Shown: positions 1 to 9,632, counted from the first letter of the stretch. The stretch is 14,770 bases of DNA from Obelidium mucronatum (GCA_025765595.1 JAIVFH010000556.1:1-14770), one strand, 5' to 3'. A program made the numbers and translations. Notes: generated from the letters alone by a model not told the origin.

Positions 1-1
1 T

Positions 2-662
2 ACACAATGGACAACTGAGTCAAAGTGGATTCCATCAAATCACAGTACAAGCTGCCCGAGCCAGATGGAAGCAATGGGGTTGAGTACATTTGCAACAACA
101 AAGGATCACAATGGCAGGACAAGCAAAGACTGGTTGAGAGACTATCAACAACAAGCTGCCTGCCAAGTCACTAAAGGACAACTTTGCAAAAAAGCCAGTA
201 AGGTTTTACTTCATCAACAGAATTTAATTAGTTACTGCAGAAACCACATCCACCACAAACTGGTCATGAACCTGACTGGAGAACAGCTGGAACACCTCAA
301 CAAAAACCTCACCGTCCCCAATGTACCAGCCACGCAAAGTCTGTTCAATGTGGAGTCGACTGCAGCGGTTGGTAAAGAACACAAGGCACTGGTCCTTGGC
401 ATCGACAACGCCCACCACCAACAACCTGGAGAAATTGCAAAGGCAATGTTCCAACTCTGGACCAAAAAAAGGCCACAAGATTGTGCAAGCCTTTGGAAGA
501 TCCACAACCAACAGCCATGAGGTGGTCGCTTTGAGTTGGAACACAAATGCATGCAACTTCACCCATGCCTCTTCTTCAACCACAACACAGCAACTCTGGC
601 TGACGAGGATTAAACCCCGGACATACGATGCCACAGAGAACAAACCAGATCCCTGGTTGTAA
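2..662 (+). pseudogene. Unrecognised ORF remnant, frameshifted
   Basis: Frame 2 is open from the window edge to a stop at 518-520. At the A7 run (464-470) the coding look passes to frame 3, which stays open to 662, so one indel in that run would join them into about 220 residues running off the left edge. The product is rich in Gln, Asn, His and Thr, with a stretch reading KALVLGIDNAHHQQPGEIA. I recognise no domain. It may be the 5' part of a decayed retroelement together with the two fragments downstream. The opposite strand also has a 202-codon ORF (224-832), but it is hydrophobic and low in complexity and looks like a shadow of the A/C-rich plus strand. Confidence 0.3.
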
Positions 663-1175
663 AGGACGTGGAGAAATACACAAGAGCCCAAGACTAGGAC
701 GACGCTGTGCCTGCGCTTGGAAACGGAAAAAGCAAACTTTAGAATCATTAGAGGGGATAGAGTCAAAAATACAGAAACAGGGACGACTGCAAACACTGCC
801 GCATGGACCACCTCCATCAAACCGCCCAACACACAAGAAAGAAGCTGAAGAACGTTTAAAAGACTGGGACAAAGAACCTGCTACCTATCAATGAGTGGAG
901 AAGAGGTCGGACAAATTTGGGTGGACCTCAGAAACCTTGAAAGCAAGGGAATCTGCCTCACGGAAGCACAAGCTGAAGGATGCCGTCACTTGGAAGTCCA
1001 CATGGCTGAGGCTATCAAGCCCATCAATGGGGAACAGCACTCCCAAACTCCCAAATACTACCGGAATCCTGTCCAAAGCCCAATGATTGGCTCTTCAAGA
1101 AGCCCCTCTCACAGCTGGAAGAGCTCCAACTGGAATAAACCCCCAAACAGAAGAGTAAAGAAAAAAAGAGCTTAA
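628..1175 (+). pseudogene. Unrecognised basic ORF remnants in overlapping frames
   Basis: Two frames look partly coding. Frame 1 runs 628-894 and, after one TGA, continues 895-1086. Frame 3 runs 891-1175 and ends in the basic tail RRVKKKRA. A third frame around 784-830 contains a possible metal-binding cluster, CKHCRMDHLHQTAQH, which could be part of a zinc finger. No single frame carries the whole region, so this is either a decayed ORF with several indels or chance open frames in A-rich DNA. It is most likely part of the same remnant as its neighbours on both sides. No function is assigned. Confidence 0.22.
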
Positions 1176-1210
1176 AGCAGCAGTACAAGCTTGAACAGCT
1201 GACGATAACG

Positions 1211-1441
1211 GTGAAAACCCTCCCAAAACAAGAACAAACACCAGACTTTGCCAGAAGGGAAATCAGATCAAACCCAAACAAAATGGAACTTAGTGTGGCA
1301 ACATACAACACAGCATCACTCAAAATTGAAGAAACGCAGCACATGCTGACCTCATTCGGAATCATGATAGGATGCGGAGAGGAAGAACAAAAAACAACAA
1401 AAACAGTAAGACTCCAGACACTGAGCACAACTATGATATAG
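1211..1441 (+). pseudogene. Possible fragment of a LINE endonuclease start
   Basis: A 76-codon open frame contains the stretch MELSVATYNTASLKIEET. The pattern of hydrophobic residues followed by a Thr/Asn turn and a Leu is like the first strand of the exonuclease-endonuclease-phosphatase fold that begins non-LTR retrotransposon endonucleases. The expected next motif, a catalytic Glu in an LQE-type context, is not visible, and the frame ends at 1441. Basic and Gln-rich sequence lies upstream, as often happens before that domain. The call rests on one short motif and is weak; an unrelated decayed ORF is equally possible. Confidence 0.22.
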
Positions 1442-1450
1442 CAGAGTCCT

Positions 1451-1470
1451 TTTTAGCTTGCTAGCTAAAA
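1451..1470. repeat. 8-bp hairpin at the 3' end of the minus-strand gene
   Basis: TTTTAGCT at 1451-1458 and AGCTAAAA at 1463-1470 form a perfect 8-bp stem with a 4-nt loop. It overlaps the stop codon (1465-1467) of the minus-strand gene. It could be a 3' processing structure or the scar of an insertion; no function is shown. Confidence 0.4.
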
Positions 1471-2683
1471 GCTACAGGTCCTTTTTCTCCGTGCGGCAAC
1501 ATTGGTGGCACAGCAGGGGGCACAGTAGCGGACACAGGAGGCACGGAAGGCCAAATCATCGTACTGAAGCATTTCCTTTTTCCAATAATAAAAGTTTATT
1601 GGAATTTCAAATATCAATATCCAAAAAAATAAAACATGCAAGAGAAGAACAAACAGAGTCAATCCCAGTCATCAACTTTGGATACAAGCTGATCCTTCTT
1701 CGCAAACTGGACCTGATCTTCTCCTCCGGAGCCTCGAGCAAACAGAGCCGCAAAAATGGGACAAAGGGAAAGTTCCCCAGTCTTGTGGTCCAACTTGATG
1801 GTGGCAGAGACCAACACTTTATCCCCAGGCTTGAGCTCCGATTTCAGTGGTCTGTTTTTCTGGAGGAACTTCAAGTTGAATTCGGAGCTGACACAGTCAT
1901 AGAAAGGAATGACAGGGACCCCATTAGCTCCAAGAGTTGTAGGTCTGTTTGGTGCAGCTTTTGGCATTGGTGCTCCCTTCTGAGGAGTTCCACTGTACCC
2001 AAAATCAAGAAGGAGGGAAAGCTCACAATAAGTTCTGGTGAAGCGGACCCAGTTAACATCAGTAGTGCCAAATTCAAATCGTTTTGGAACAATCTCTGGG
2101 CCTTTTCCGTTTGTAAGGCCCATTTCCCCGGCATTTTTCAAGGAAGGTGGTCAAGCCCACCACGGCATCAGCAGAAAGAAGGGACCGGCCGTAAATGCTG
2201 GCAACAAGAAAACCAGCCTCTGGTGTTGGCTTGCGGAAGATTCCATCAGTTTCATTCAGGACTTCAATTGGCCACAGAAATGCTGCAGGCAATGGTTGTT
2301 TCTCGTAGAAGACAGAGACATAGTAACCGGCTGAATTGAAATTAAAAGAAAAAGTTCAGATTATAACAAAAGTAGAAATCCAATAACCAAAAATTATTGG
2401 AATTAAAAAGGCAATAACAAAAAATTATTGGAATAAGAAAAGGGAGGTCACCTGGTTCAGAGAAGTAGTGCCTCCCGTAACCAGACTCATCACGCCCAAT
2501 ACTGGACACCCCCAACCCATTTTCAACAACACCACACCTTTCTTCCAACTTGGCTAGAATTTTGCCAAGATTTATAGGAATGTCATGCTTCGCATTAACA
2601 TCACCAGCCAGGAAATTTGACAATGGTTGGGGGAGGTGTGATGGGGGAGCAGGAGTGGATTCATCCCAATCGTCTCCGAGCAT
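1465..2683 (-). CDS. Uncharacterised three-exon protein, one frameshift
   Basis: Proposed exons on the minus strand are 2683-2452 (start MLGDDWDES), 2330-1677 and 1563-1465. The intron at 2451-2331 joins in phase (..SEP|AGYYVSVFYEK..). The intron at 1676-1564 also joins in phase, but its donor GTTGAT is weak; if it is not spliced the protein ends ..KVDDWD about five residues after the donor. One frameshift lies near 2130-2150 beside an A5 run, and one extra A there would restore the frame. The product is about 330 residues. Its C-terminal half has an OB-like strand pattern (LKPGDKVLVSATIKL), and the tail after the second intron is Cys-rich and basic. I do not recognise the family. Plant Helitrons are known to carry RPA-like single-strand DNA-binding genes; that parallel is only a guess. 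A TATA-like box lies about 65 nt upstream. It diverges from the gene at 2873. Confidence 0.6.
1564..1676 (-). other. Intron carrying a TTCCAATAA hairpin
   Basis: 113-nt intron, minus strand, AAA|GTTGAT ... CTTCAG|TAC. The stem TTCCAATAA (1580-1588) pairs perfectly with TTATTGGAA (1596-1604) across a 7-nt loop. The joined frame is open to 1465. The non-canonical donor lowers confidence, but the same hairpin type recurs in better-supported introns. Confidence 0.5.
2331..2451 (-). other. Intron carrying two related hairpins
   Basis: 121-nt intron, minus strand, CCAG|GTGACC ... AATTCAG|CC. Hairpin one is TCCAATAA/TTATTGGA (arms 2379-2386 and 2394-2401). Hairpin two is a weaker copy, CAATAA/TTATTG (2412-2417 and 2424-2429), with the same right arm. 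The reading frame is continuous across the splice. Confidence 0.7.
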
Positions 2684-2872
2684 ATTCTGGTAGTGATGGT
2701 AGTGTTCAGTGCAGGCGAGGGGGAGGGAGGGCAAATCAGGTTTGGTATTTATAGCAGCCCGCCGACAGGCCAAGCAGCGTCCAAGCAAGCAGGACCAAGC
2801 AAAGCAGGATCACGTGCAAGCAAGCAAAAAATAGTGAAAATTAGGGTTGCAAATAAGGCCAAAAAACTAAAC
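2684..2872. promoter_or_regulatory. Shared divergent promoter region
   Basis: This 189-bp gap separates the start codons of two diverging genes. A minus-strand TATA-like CTATAAATA lies at 2754-2746, about 65 nt upstream of the minus ATG, followed by a C/T-rich leader. The middle holds repeated CAAGCA words (2771, 2782, 2795 and 2817) around a CACGTG palindrome at 2811-2816, the core of bHLH/E-box sites. The plus start is in a good context (AAACATGAC). No clear TATA box is seen for the plus gene. Regulatory use is inferred from position and motif. Confidence 0.5.
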
Positions 2873-3000
2873 ATGACAGACGACCAAAATCCGGCTGTTG
2901 ACGAAACACCAACCTGTCCCAAGGTATCGACAATTGCCGCATCCCTGACAACAGGCAGCAGTATGTTGGGTCCAGGTATCCCCGGAGTTTGGGAAGACAG

Positions 3001-3058
3001 GTGGTACTGTAGTTTATTTTTGTAAATAAACTCACCTCACCCATCACAAACGACGCAG
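3001..3058 (+). other. 58-nt intron without hairpin
   Basis: GACAG|GTGGTA ... GACGCAG|CA. It joins AG to C and keeps the frame into KRKRGPEED. It has no TTCCAATA arms, so the hairpin is not required for splicing in this gene. Confidence 0.6.
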
Positions 3059-3490
3059 CAAACGGAAGCGGGGACCGGAAGAAGATGGCTCCGAAGAAGA
3101 TGACGCGTTAGGTTCACCAACTGATGGAGGACATGAAGAACCAACAGAGGAGAAGCCTCCTGAAAAAAAGGCAAAGCTTGTGGAACTCACCAACAACAAG
3201 GAACTTCCTCCTGTGGACACATTGGTAGCCGGACTGCAAGTCAGAAATCGGATGGAGCTGGATCGACAGGAAATCATCCAAAACCCTAATTGAGCAGCAT
3301 CGATTGTAATGGACAACCTACTCAGCAACCGTCCCGCCCTCCAGATTGACGAGAGACAGGGCATGGCCGCTGCGTTTAAGACCGTGTTACTTAACGTTTT
3401 TTCGGATGCACAATAATTTGGCGAAGCTCTTTCACAGGTGGCTGCTGCACAAGGACAGGCTTGTTTCTATGTTCGCCAGGCCTTTAACAG

Positions 3491-3578
3491 GTTTATTTTT
3501 ATTTTTCCAATAATTTGGTATTATTTGAACTCTAACTTTCACTTTCCAATATTCTGGTATTATTGGAAATACAAATAG
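3491..3578 (+). other. Intron carrying a tandem pair of hairpins
   Basis: 88-nt intron, AACAG|GTTTAT ... CAAATAG|AA; the frame is continuous across it. First hairpin: arms 3505-3514 and 3520-3529, one mismatch. Second hairpin: TTTCCAATA (3543-3551) with TATTGGAAA (3561-3569), perfect. The two hairpins are direct copies of each other, about 25 nt with 3 differences, separated by a CTAAC-containing spacer that could hold the branch point. Confidence 0.75.
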
Positions 3579-3905
3579 AATGTTTCTGATGAGTGCCACA
3601 TCTACAGAGAAATGGAATGAGTACTTGGTGGCACAATACAATGAAGCATTTCCACTGCTTCCACTTTTAGAGAACTCTAAGCAAGATTCACGGAAAATAG
3701 GATCAGCAAAGAAACAAAGCGGTCGGAAAGTCCAAAGTGGTACTACACCCAAGCAAATTGTCAAGAATTTTGACTTGCTGTTCAACAAACTTGACAAAAT
3801 TCTGGAACTACGGATTTTTGGGGGTCTTCAAGCTGTTGTGAAAGAACTTGAGAAAGAGGAGAGCCTGGCAATGAAGTACAGCATTATCTTGAACAAGTTG
3901 GTGAG

Positions 3906-3981
3906 GTGAGTATTATAAGTAAAATGTTAGCAAATTTCGCATCATCTGTTGTCTAAAATTTTCTGTATTAAATTTTCCAAG
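3906..3981 (+). other. 76-nt intron without hairpin
   Basis: GTGAG|GTGAGT ... TTTTCCAAG|GCAAG. This is a canonical donor, AT-rich inside, with no TTCCAATA stem. An alternative pair (donor at 3901, acceptor after 3985) would read into a better-looking frame in exon 4. Confidence 0.6.
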
Positions 3982-4420
3982 GCAAGTCACGGGGATTTGC
4001 TCCTCTCTTTACCAAGAAAGATGTGACGGAAAGTTTGGCCGATCTGAGAAAATGGGTTCTTTCGGGATATCATTGTTACTGGAGCATTCTCAAGGAACTG
4101 CTGTTGGACCTCTGTTGACGACTCAAGAACAAGCGAAAGTGAACCAAGACCTGCAACAAGCCGCTGGAAGCAACACTGGAACCAACTCCAAGGATGCAAG
4201 TAGTGGCGAGGACTCCGATTCAAGTGAATCTGATGGTAAAGGTGGAGGTGACAAAAAGCCTGCCCGAAGACGTAGTAGAAGGAATGAGCTCAAGGAAGAG
4301 GAACGACGCGTTATCAAGACTGAAGATGACGACTACATTGTCTACTTGCCAGATGCTGTGATGAAGCTTCTCAACTTGGCAAGCCGTGAAGTTGACGGAG
4401 TTATTGACTTGACAAAGTGA

Positions 4421-4718
4421 GTGTTGAGGTTAGGCGGTGGAGTTGACGGGCCTTGGTTGCTGTATCTGTTGTCCCTTATTATGATTTTTCTATGTTGGCT
4501 TGTATCCTTTTTAAGCGTGTCTCATATTTTTTAATCACTTTGTGTCTCATTATACATAAAGGATAGCTGGAATCCCTTCCTTTTCATGTTCTGTCCCTTG
4601 TAAGCAGGTTTCTCCCCATACTGCGACCTGTTGATCGTAAGAACCAATACTCTGCTGACATTGAAGACTAACCCTGATATAACCATAGAATATCTTCTGA
4701 GGGTTACTGTCCACACCT
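4421..4718. other. Gap between the four-exon gene and the Helitron gene
   Basis: No gene is supported here. On the plus strand an open stretch after a GCAG at 4604-4607 (ending 4718) joins in phase to the first Helitron exon through the intron at 4719-4856. It may be an upstream coding exon or a spliced leader. On the minus strand a 66-codon ORF (4750-4550) also looks protein-like. Neither can be chosen with confidence. Confidence 0.3.
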
Positions 4719-4856
4719 GTGAGTAAAACCTCCTCCCCATACCAACTCATATATTCTCGAAAATTAATTCCAATAACATGTCTTTATTGGAATTCCTGGG
4801 TCATTGAAATTTATGAATTCCAATATCTTGTTCTCATTGGATTTTGCCTTCCCTAG
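4719..4856 (+). other. Probable 5' intron with two hairpins
   Basis: Donor CACACCT|GTGAGT, acceptor CCCTAG|GTTACC. Hairpin one: AATTCCAATAA (4766-4776) with TTATTGGAATT (4784-4794), a perfect 11-bp stem. Hairpin two: AATTCCAAT (4816-4824) with ATTGGATTTT (4836-4845), imperfect. Hairpin two is nearly identical to the one in the intron at 6213. Confidence 0.6.
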
Positions 4857-5459
4857 GTTACCTTCCGATGCCCATTGGCAAGTCTTTGTTGCTTAATGCC
4901 TCCTCAGCGTCTCGACTTAACAAACGTCGGCCATTCGATAATATTGTTCCGGTCTCCTTTTACCCTACCACCCCTGCACCGCCCTCTACAATTTCATTAG
5001 ATTTACCCCCGACGGTGACTCCTTCCGTCACCACTTCTGATGAGCCTCCAACCCCCATTGTGGCCCCTGGTACCCCCTTTGCCCCTCCTCGTGTTCTTAG
5101 AATTCGTAATACCAAAAATCAGTACTCTGCTCACCGAAAAGCTGTTAGTAAACGGAAGATTCGCGCTCAACGCTCACCAGCAGCTCATGAGCGAGAACTG
5201 GAATCACAGCGTAACCGAATGCGACAGCTGCGTGCCGCCGCAACAGGATCAAAAAGAAAAGCGAGTGTATGGTCCTGAGGAGCTATCAACAATTGATTCA
5301 CTGTTGGGGTTTGGGTTGCAATCCTCGCAAGAAGCCATCTACATTAAGTGTGCTGAGCGATTGTCGTTCAACTGTATGACCAAGCACTGCTGTGTTGTCT
5401 GTGATTGCGACTATGTGAAATCCGAATTGAAATATCGCAGTATAGGATCAGAGTACCGA

Positions 5460-5512
5460 GTGAGTAAAATTTTAATACTTTTAACATCAAAGTCACTAAA
5501 TTTGGGCAATAG
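5460..5512 (+). other. 53-nt Helitron intron without hairpin
   Basis: TACCGA|GTGAGT ... GGCAATAG|AATTTG joins codon to codon (EYR|NLRRVLRVDD). No TTCCAATA arms. Confidence 0.75.
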
Positions 5513-6212
5513 AATTTGCGTCGCGTCTTGCGGGTTGATGACGCGCAAGTTGCCATGTTAGATCCACTTCTTGTGGCTCAATATGACGTACAAGGCTTTG
5601 ATGTCCGCCTTTCTCGCCTATTCCTCAGTCCATCTGGATTTTACTTCTTTGCCAATAAGTTGCACAACCCAGTTATTCTGATTCTCGCTCTTTGCCCAGA
5701 CTACTTCACAGCCACACGCCCTGGAAAGATGGACGGTGACGCAGGTGAAGAACTGGAAGTTGAAGAAGAAGAAGAAGAAAACAAAGAAGCAAGGAAGAGT
5801 AGAATGCCAGTGGAAGCCATTGCCAACGAAAATTGGATTGGGCAACTCCCGACAACCTTTGGAGATATTACCCGAACAACCGAAAATGTTGTTTCATTGA
5901 TGCAGCCGTGCATTTATCTTACAACAATTTTTGGGTCTGGTACTGAGAACCAACAGAAAAATATCAAGTCCCACCACTATGTTCTGAAAAACAGTGAACC
6001 AGTTCTCCGCCAAGTTCCTGCCGATATTGGTTCAACCTTCCACTTTTCTTTTGTTGGGGTCTGGACCCCACAAGAAATAGCCGAACAAAAAACCAGATAC
6101 GCTGCACAAGACTGTGTGTTTGACTTACTCAAATTCTTTGAGTTACACCACCAAGGCTACTAAGGAAAACAAAGAGTCATTTCAAGTGATGCTGCTGTAC
6201 CTGAAGAGAACA

Positions 6213-6291
6213 GTAAGTTTTGATGTCCTTCTGTTTATATTTGTTTTTGAAATTCCAATATTTTGTTCTTATTGGATTTTCATATTTACAG
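6213..6291 (+). other. Helitron intron with one hairpin
   Basis: 79 nt, GAACA|GTAAGT ... TTTACAG|TTTTC; the frame is kept into FSDRSLSGDF. AATTCCAATA (6251-6260) pairs with TATTGGATTT (6270-6279) with one mismatch. The 30-nt hairpin 6251-6280 matches 4816-4845 at 28 positions; both differences are C/T. Confidence 0.8.
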
Positions 6292-7433
6292 TTTTCTCTG
6301 ATCGATCGCTCTCTGGTGACTTTCCAGTAAATGAAAAACTGTGCCGATTAATGCAACATTCTGCTTACAACACTGGGACCGCGGAAACCGCTGTTGAGGA
6401 TTCCACTGTCCATTATGTGTTTTCTCCTACAAGTGACCACATAACAGCATCTCCGCTTCCTACCCCAAATGAAGCACCTGATCCCCCTGCCACCACTTCA
6501 ATCCAAGATTATGCTGTGTTTCGATCTACAAACCTGTCTAAAGCAAGAAAGCTTCTGCATATTGGTTTATTCTTTCCAACACTATTGCCATTTGGTGAAG
6601 GAGGTCCGGCGTGTCAGCGGGTCCGCCATCTTTCAGTTGCTTCAAACTTCATGGCGGAGTTTTTGGCAGGCATTGGGGTTTCACTGCTATTGCTTATGAT
6701 TACACTGCGTTAGAACAATCGTTCTCTCAGCAATATTTGACAATGCGTGTTCGTGCATCTGCAATTTCAGATGGAAAATGGACCAAAGAAGACATTCAGA
6801 AATGTTATAATCATTCTCGTCAGATGGAGGAGTGTCTAAAGCGCGGTGTTACTCTTCCGGAGGCACCACCAGAAGTGAAGCAATTGATTGATATCAAGAA
6901 GGCCATACTGCCAGGCTTGAGGGCATTTGTTGGCTCTAATCGAGTTCCGCCAAGCTGGGCTTCACACAGCTTTTGGGTTACAGCGTAGACTTGGAGTTGC
7001 CAATATTTATGCCACAATTTCTCCTGCCACATCACGAAGCTGGGCTGTGGCCATTAATTGTGACCTTGTTAATGGTGAGCATTGTCAACTGAAGTTTCTG
7101 GTTGGGGATGGCGAGCTTGCCATGCCAGGCACTGACGGGATTATTCTCCCAAACAACAATGTGAGGGCGTCAGCTGCCTCCGCAAACTTGTATGAATGTG
7201 CGGACTACGCCCGCCGTGTACTTAACGTATTTTTGGAAGACTTCATTGGCTGGGACTTCAAGTTCCGGGCTCCTGTGAGAGGAGGGGGGTGTTTAGGAAT
7301 CCCCTGATTTGTTACTACCTCTGCTGAAACGCAGAAGCAGGGAGACATACACTTTCACATGGTTCTTGCATGGTTTCCCAAGAACGTCAGCTGAATTTCG
7401 AACACATCTTGAGGAACCAAAATTTGCCAAAAG

Positions 7434-7498
7434 GTGTGTACTTTGTTAATTTTTGGGGATTTCCCTTTTCCAATAATGCTCAAATATTGGAATTCTAG
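7434..7498 (+). other. Helitron intron with one hairpin
   Basis: 65 nt, CAAAAG|GTGTGT ... ATTCTAG|GCTGG; the frame is kept (AKR|LVKFRDT). TTCCAATA (7468-7475) pairs perfectly with TATTGGAA (7485-7492). The hairpin right arm almost touches the acceptor site. Confidence 0.8.
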
Positions 7499-7798
7499 GC
7501 TGGTAAAATTCAGAGACACTGTGTTAAGCACAACTCCTCCATTTACTTCCACCGAGCATTCCTGTTCTTTTCCTTCGTGTGACGGAATATTGGATGCGCT
7601 TCCCATTCCTGGGGAAGCTTTCCAGAAACTTCGTGTTGGGAAGAAAATCTGTGCTACATCGTCTTGTTCCAAATGCCTAAAGGAGTTTTGTCACAAAGAT
7701 GTCATGCTTGAGCGTGTTCGTCAATACGCGGAAGCTCGCAACATTGATATTTCACCCTCAGCAGTTGATGCGTTTTGTTGTGCTCCTCCTTCTGAGTC

Positions 7799-7832
7799 CT
7801 TTTTTTCCAACCCAAAAAATGTTCCAACCCAC
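7799..7832 (+). repeat. Left terminal inverted repeat of the pogo element
   Basis: C plus T7, CCAACCC, A6, then TG and TTCCAACCCAC. It matches the right end read on the other strand with a few single-base gaps. Confidence 0.85.
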
Positions 7833-7937
7833 CAACATTTTCACCAAAACCAACAGCACCGCCCAACCGCTTGCGCCACACCATTGAAATTTTGCAGAAA
7901 TAAAGAAAAACATATTATTAACGAATCTCCAAAGCGG

Positions 7938-7950
7938 TTTTTTATTAATA
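7938..7950 (-). promoter_or_regulatory. Polyadenylation signal of the transposase gene
   Basis: AATAAA on the minus strand (7946-7941) lies about 35 nt beyond the transposase stop at 7980-7982. The rest of 7833-7979 shows no gene on the plus strand; the plus-strand ORFs running through it are read-through from the Helitron exon. Confidence 0.5.
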
Positions 7951-7979
7951 TAAACCCGAAACGAAATAATTCCGACTCT

Positions 7980-9632
7980 TCAATTCTCCTTGTCACACTC
8001 ATTAACATGGGCGTCAACTTTGCATCTCTCACAGAGTCTGAACTCATCGCAATTTGTACAAATAAACCATTTTGAGCTTCTCACCCAAGTTTTTGTACAT
8101 TTGGCAGAGTTAGTTTCCCCTTGACACTGACGCGCCAATTTCAGAGCCTCCCTCTCCGCTTTTTTGGCTTCCACCTCACGTTTCTTGTTATCTTTTGCAG
8201 CTTCTTTTGCTTGAGCATTGTCATTCTTCTGTTGCTCAGCTGCAAGTAACGCAAGGTTTGTGAGTTGTAGACCTTGTTGGTTAAAACAGCATCTTGAGGC
8301 TTGACTTTGGCTTTTTTGACCACGGGAGCAGGAAGTTCAGCTAAAAACCAGTCCCGAAGCTGAGTTTGGGTGTCTGATGTTGCTGTTTGAGCATCCGTAA
8401 TTGAGGCAACATTTTTGGCGGCATTTTTCAGGATGATTTCTGGATTCCAGGGATAAATGCCCGTATTCTTGAAGGAGGCTTGAATATGGACCTTGGTTAT
8501 CTTGTTCCGGATATAAAGAATGATTGGTATAAGGATTTCCCCGATCTGGCCTATAGGCAGTTTGGGACAAGGCCCGCACTCGATGGAACTCAGAGACCAG
8601 GTTCTTTTTCAAATTCGCAAAAAACAGATCATCCAGAGGCTGCAAGAAGTGAGTGACGTTGGCAGGGAAATAATAACCCTGTATTCCAGCAGCGTGCATG
8701 GCTTCCAGTGTTGCCGGAGTCTTGTGGGTCCCAAGATTATCATGAAGAAGCACTGGGGTCAAACCCGGGTACAATTTCGAAAATTCCTCCTTAAAGACTG
8801 CCAAAACAGGTACCCACTGCTCTTCGGATATGTAACCAGTTTTACTGTAGACAAAGTACATTGGAGTGGTATCTTGGCTCCGTAGTCGCGCAGGTTCAGT
8901 TGTCAGTTCAAGGTTTCCATATTTGGTCGGAATGACCAAAATGTCAACCACCCGAACACCAGAGGCTGTAACGAAGGGAATATAGCTGGCCATAGGACCA
9001 CGTTCACCTTGGTGGACATTTGGGCGGTTAATGGACGTGCTCACAAGAAAGGAACCCTGGGAGCTTTCATTTTCGAGTTTGATGCACATTTCATCGACAT
9101 TGACAAGATTTCCCATGCTGTAGCCGTTCTCGTCCATCCAATCCTTGAACAGTTTTACCCAGAATTTCACCTCAATTTCTGTAGCCGGTTTGATGCGGGA
9201 GGATGTTAGAGCTTTGACGGCTCGTTGGGTAATTTGCTTTTGGTGGCGGCCCAAGAAACCATTTAGCCATCCGTTTGGATTCCAATCTCCTGGTCCGCGG
9301 ATTTCAAGGTACTTTTGGCGTACTAATTGCAAGAAATCTACTTGGCGCAATGGACTGTGGGACAAGGATCGGGCCTCCAAAAAGGCGACAAACACAAGCT
9401 CATCATGGTCTGAGAACAATTGCTTGCCGTGGACTCGATCAGGATGCTTGTCGATTCTCCGATAGATTCCGCGTGCAGCTTCGGCGGTAATACCATGGTT
9501 GGTAGCGACTTGCTCGGCAGCTTGGCGTTGGGGTATTGACTGATTCATCAAGGCACTGATTTCTTGAAAAACTTGGGAAGCGGTGTCTTGGTCTATACGA
9601 GAGCTACTGGATTTCGATTGCTTTCTTCTCAT
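7980..9632 (-). pseudogene. pogo/Tigger-like DDE transposase, two frameshifts
   Basis: The enzyme cuts and rejoins the ends of its own element. The first 350 or so residues are in one frame from ATG 9632: a psq-like helix-turn-helix (IPQRQAAEQVATNHGITAEA, about 33-52), a CENP-B/Tc5-type second HTH (about 80-130, ending WLNGFLGRH), then the DDE domain with D180 (NVDEMCIKL), D298 (LLHDNLGTHKT) and D334/D335 (FLQPLDDLFF). After about 8570 the coding look moves to another frame (ASFKNTGIYPWNP, the usual pogo tail), and near 8250 it returns, ending in a Lys/Ala/Glu-rich helix and a Cys/His cluster (FICTNCDEFRLCERC, then HVNEC). All three catalytic Asp are present, so the break is probably recent or a sequence error. 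No introns are seen. Confidence 0.92.

Larger units (their letters stand above)
2873..4420 (+). pseudogene. Uncharacterised four-exon nuclear-type protein, with premature stops
   Basis: Exons are 2873-3000, 3059-3490, 3579-3905 and 3982-4420. The first three joins keep one frame (EDS|KRKR, FNR|MFLMS and LVR|Q). The N-terminal part is acidic with basic clusters (KRKRGPEEDGSEED, PEKKAKL), which suggests a nuclear protein. A helical middle follows, then a Ser/Asp-rich, Arg-rich C-terminal region (SGEDSDSSESDG, KKPARRRSRR) ending REVDGVIDLTK. In-frame TGA at 3291-3293 and TAA at 3414-3416 interrupt otherwise protein-like sequence. At the start of exon 4 a second frame reads better up to about 4105 (KKDVTESLADLRKWVLSGY), so an indel or an alternative splice is likely there. 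The final TGA overlaps a GTGAGT donor-like site at 4417, so another exon cannot be excluded. I do not recognise the family. It lies between a divergent partner and the Helitron gene. Confidence 0.6.

Noticed and set aside
224..832. 202-codon minus-strand ORF
   Set aside because: It is very Val/Leu/Cys-rich with no domain, overlaps the better plus-strand fragments, and is what an A/C-rich plus strand gives in reverse.
4550..4750. 66-codon minus-strand ORF that looks protein-like
   Set aside because: It lies antisense to a stretch that joins in phase to the Helitron exon, has no partner exons and no recognised motif. Kept only as a note in the gap entry.
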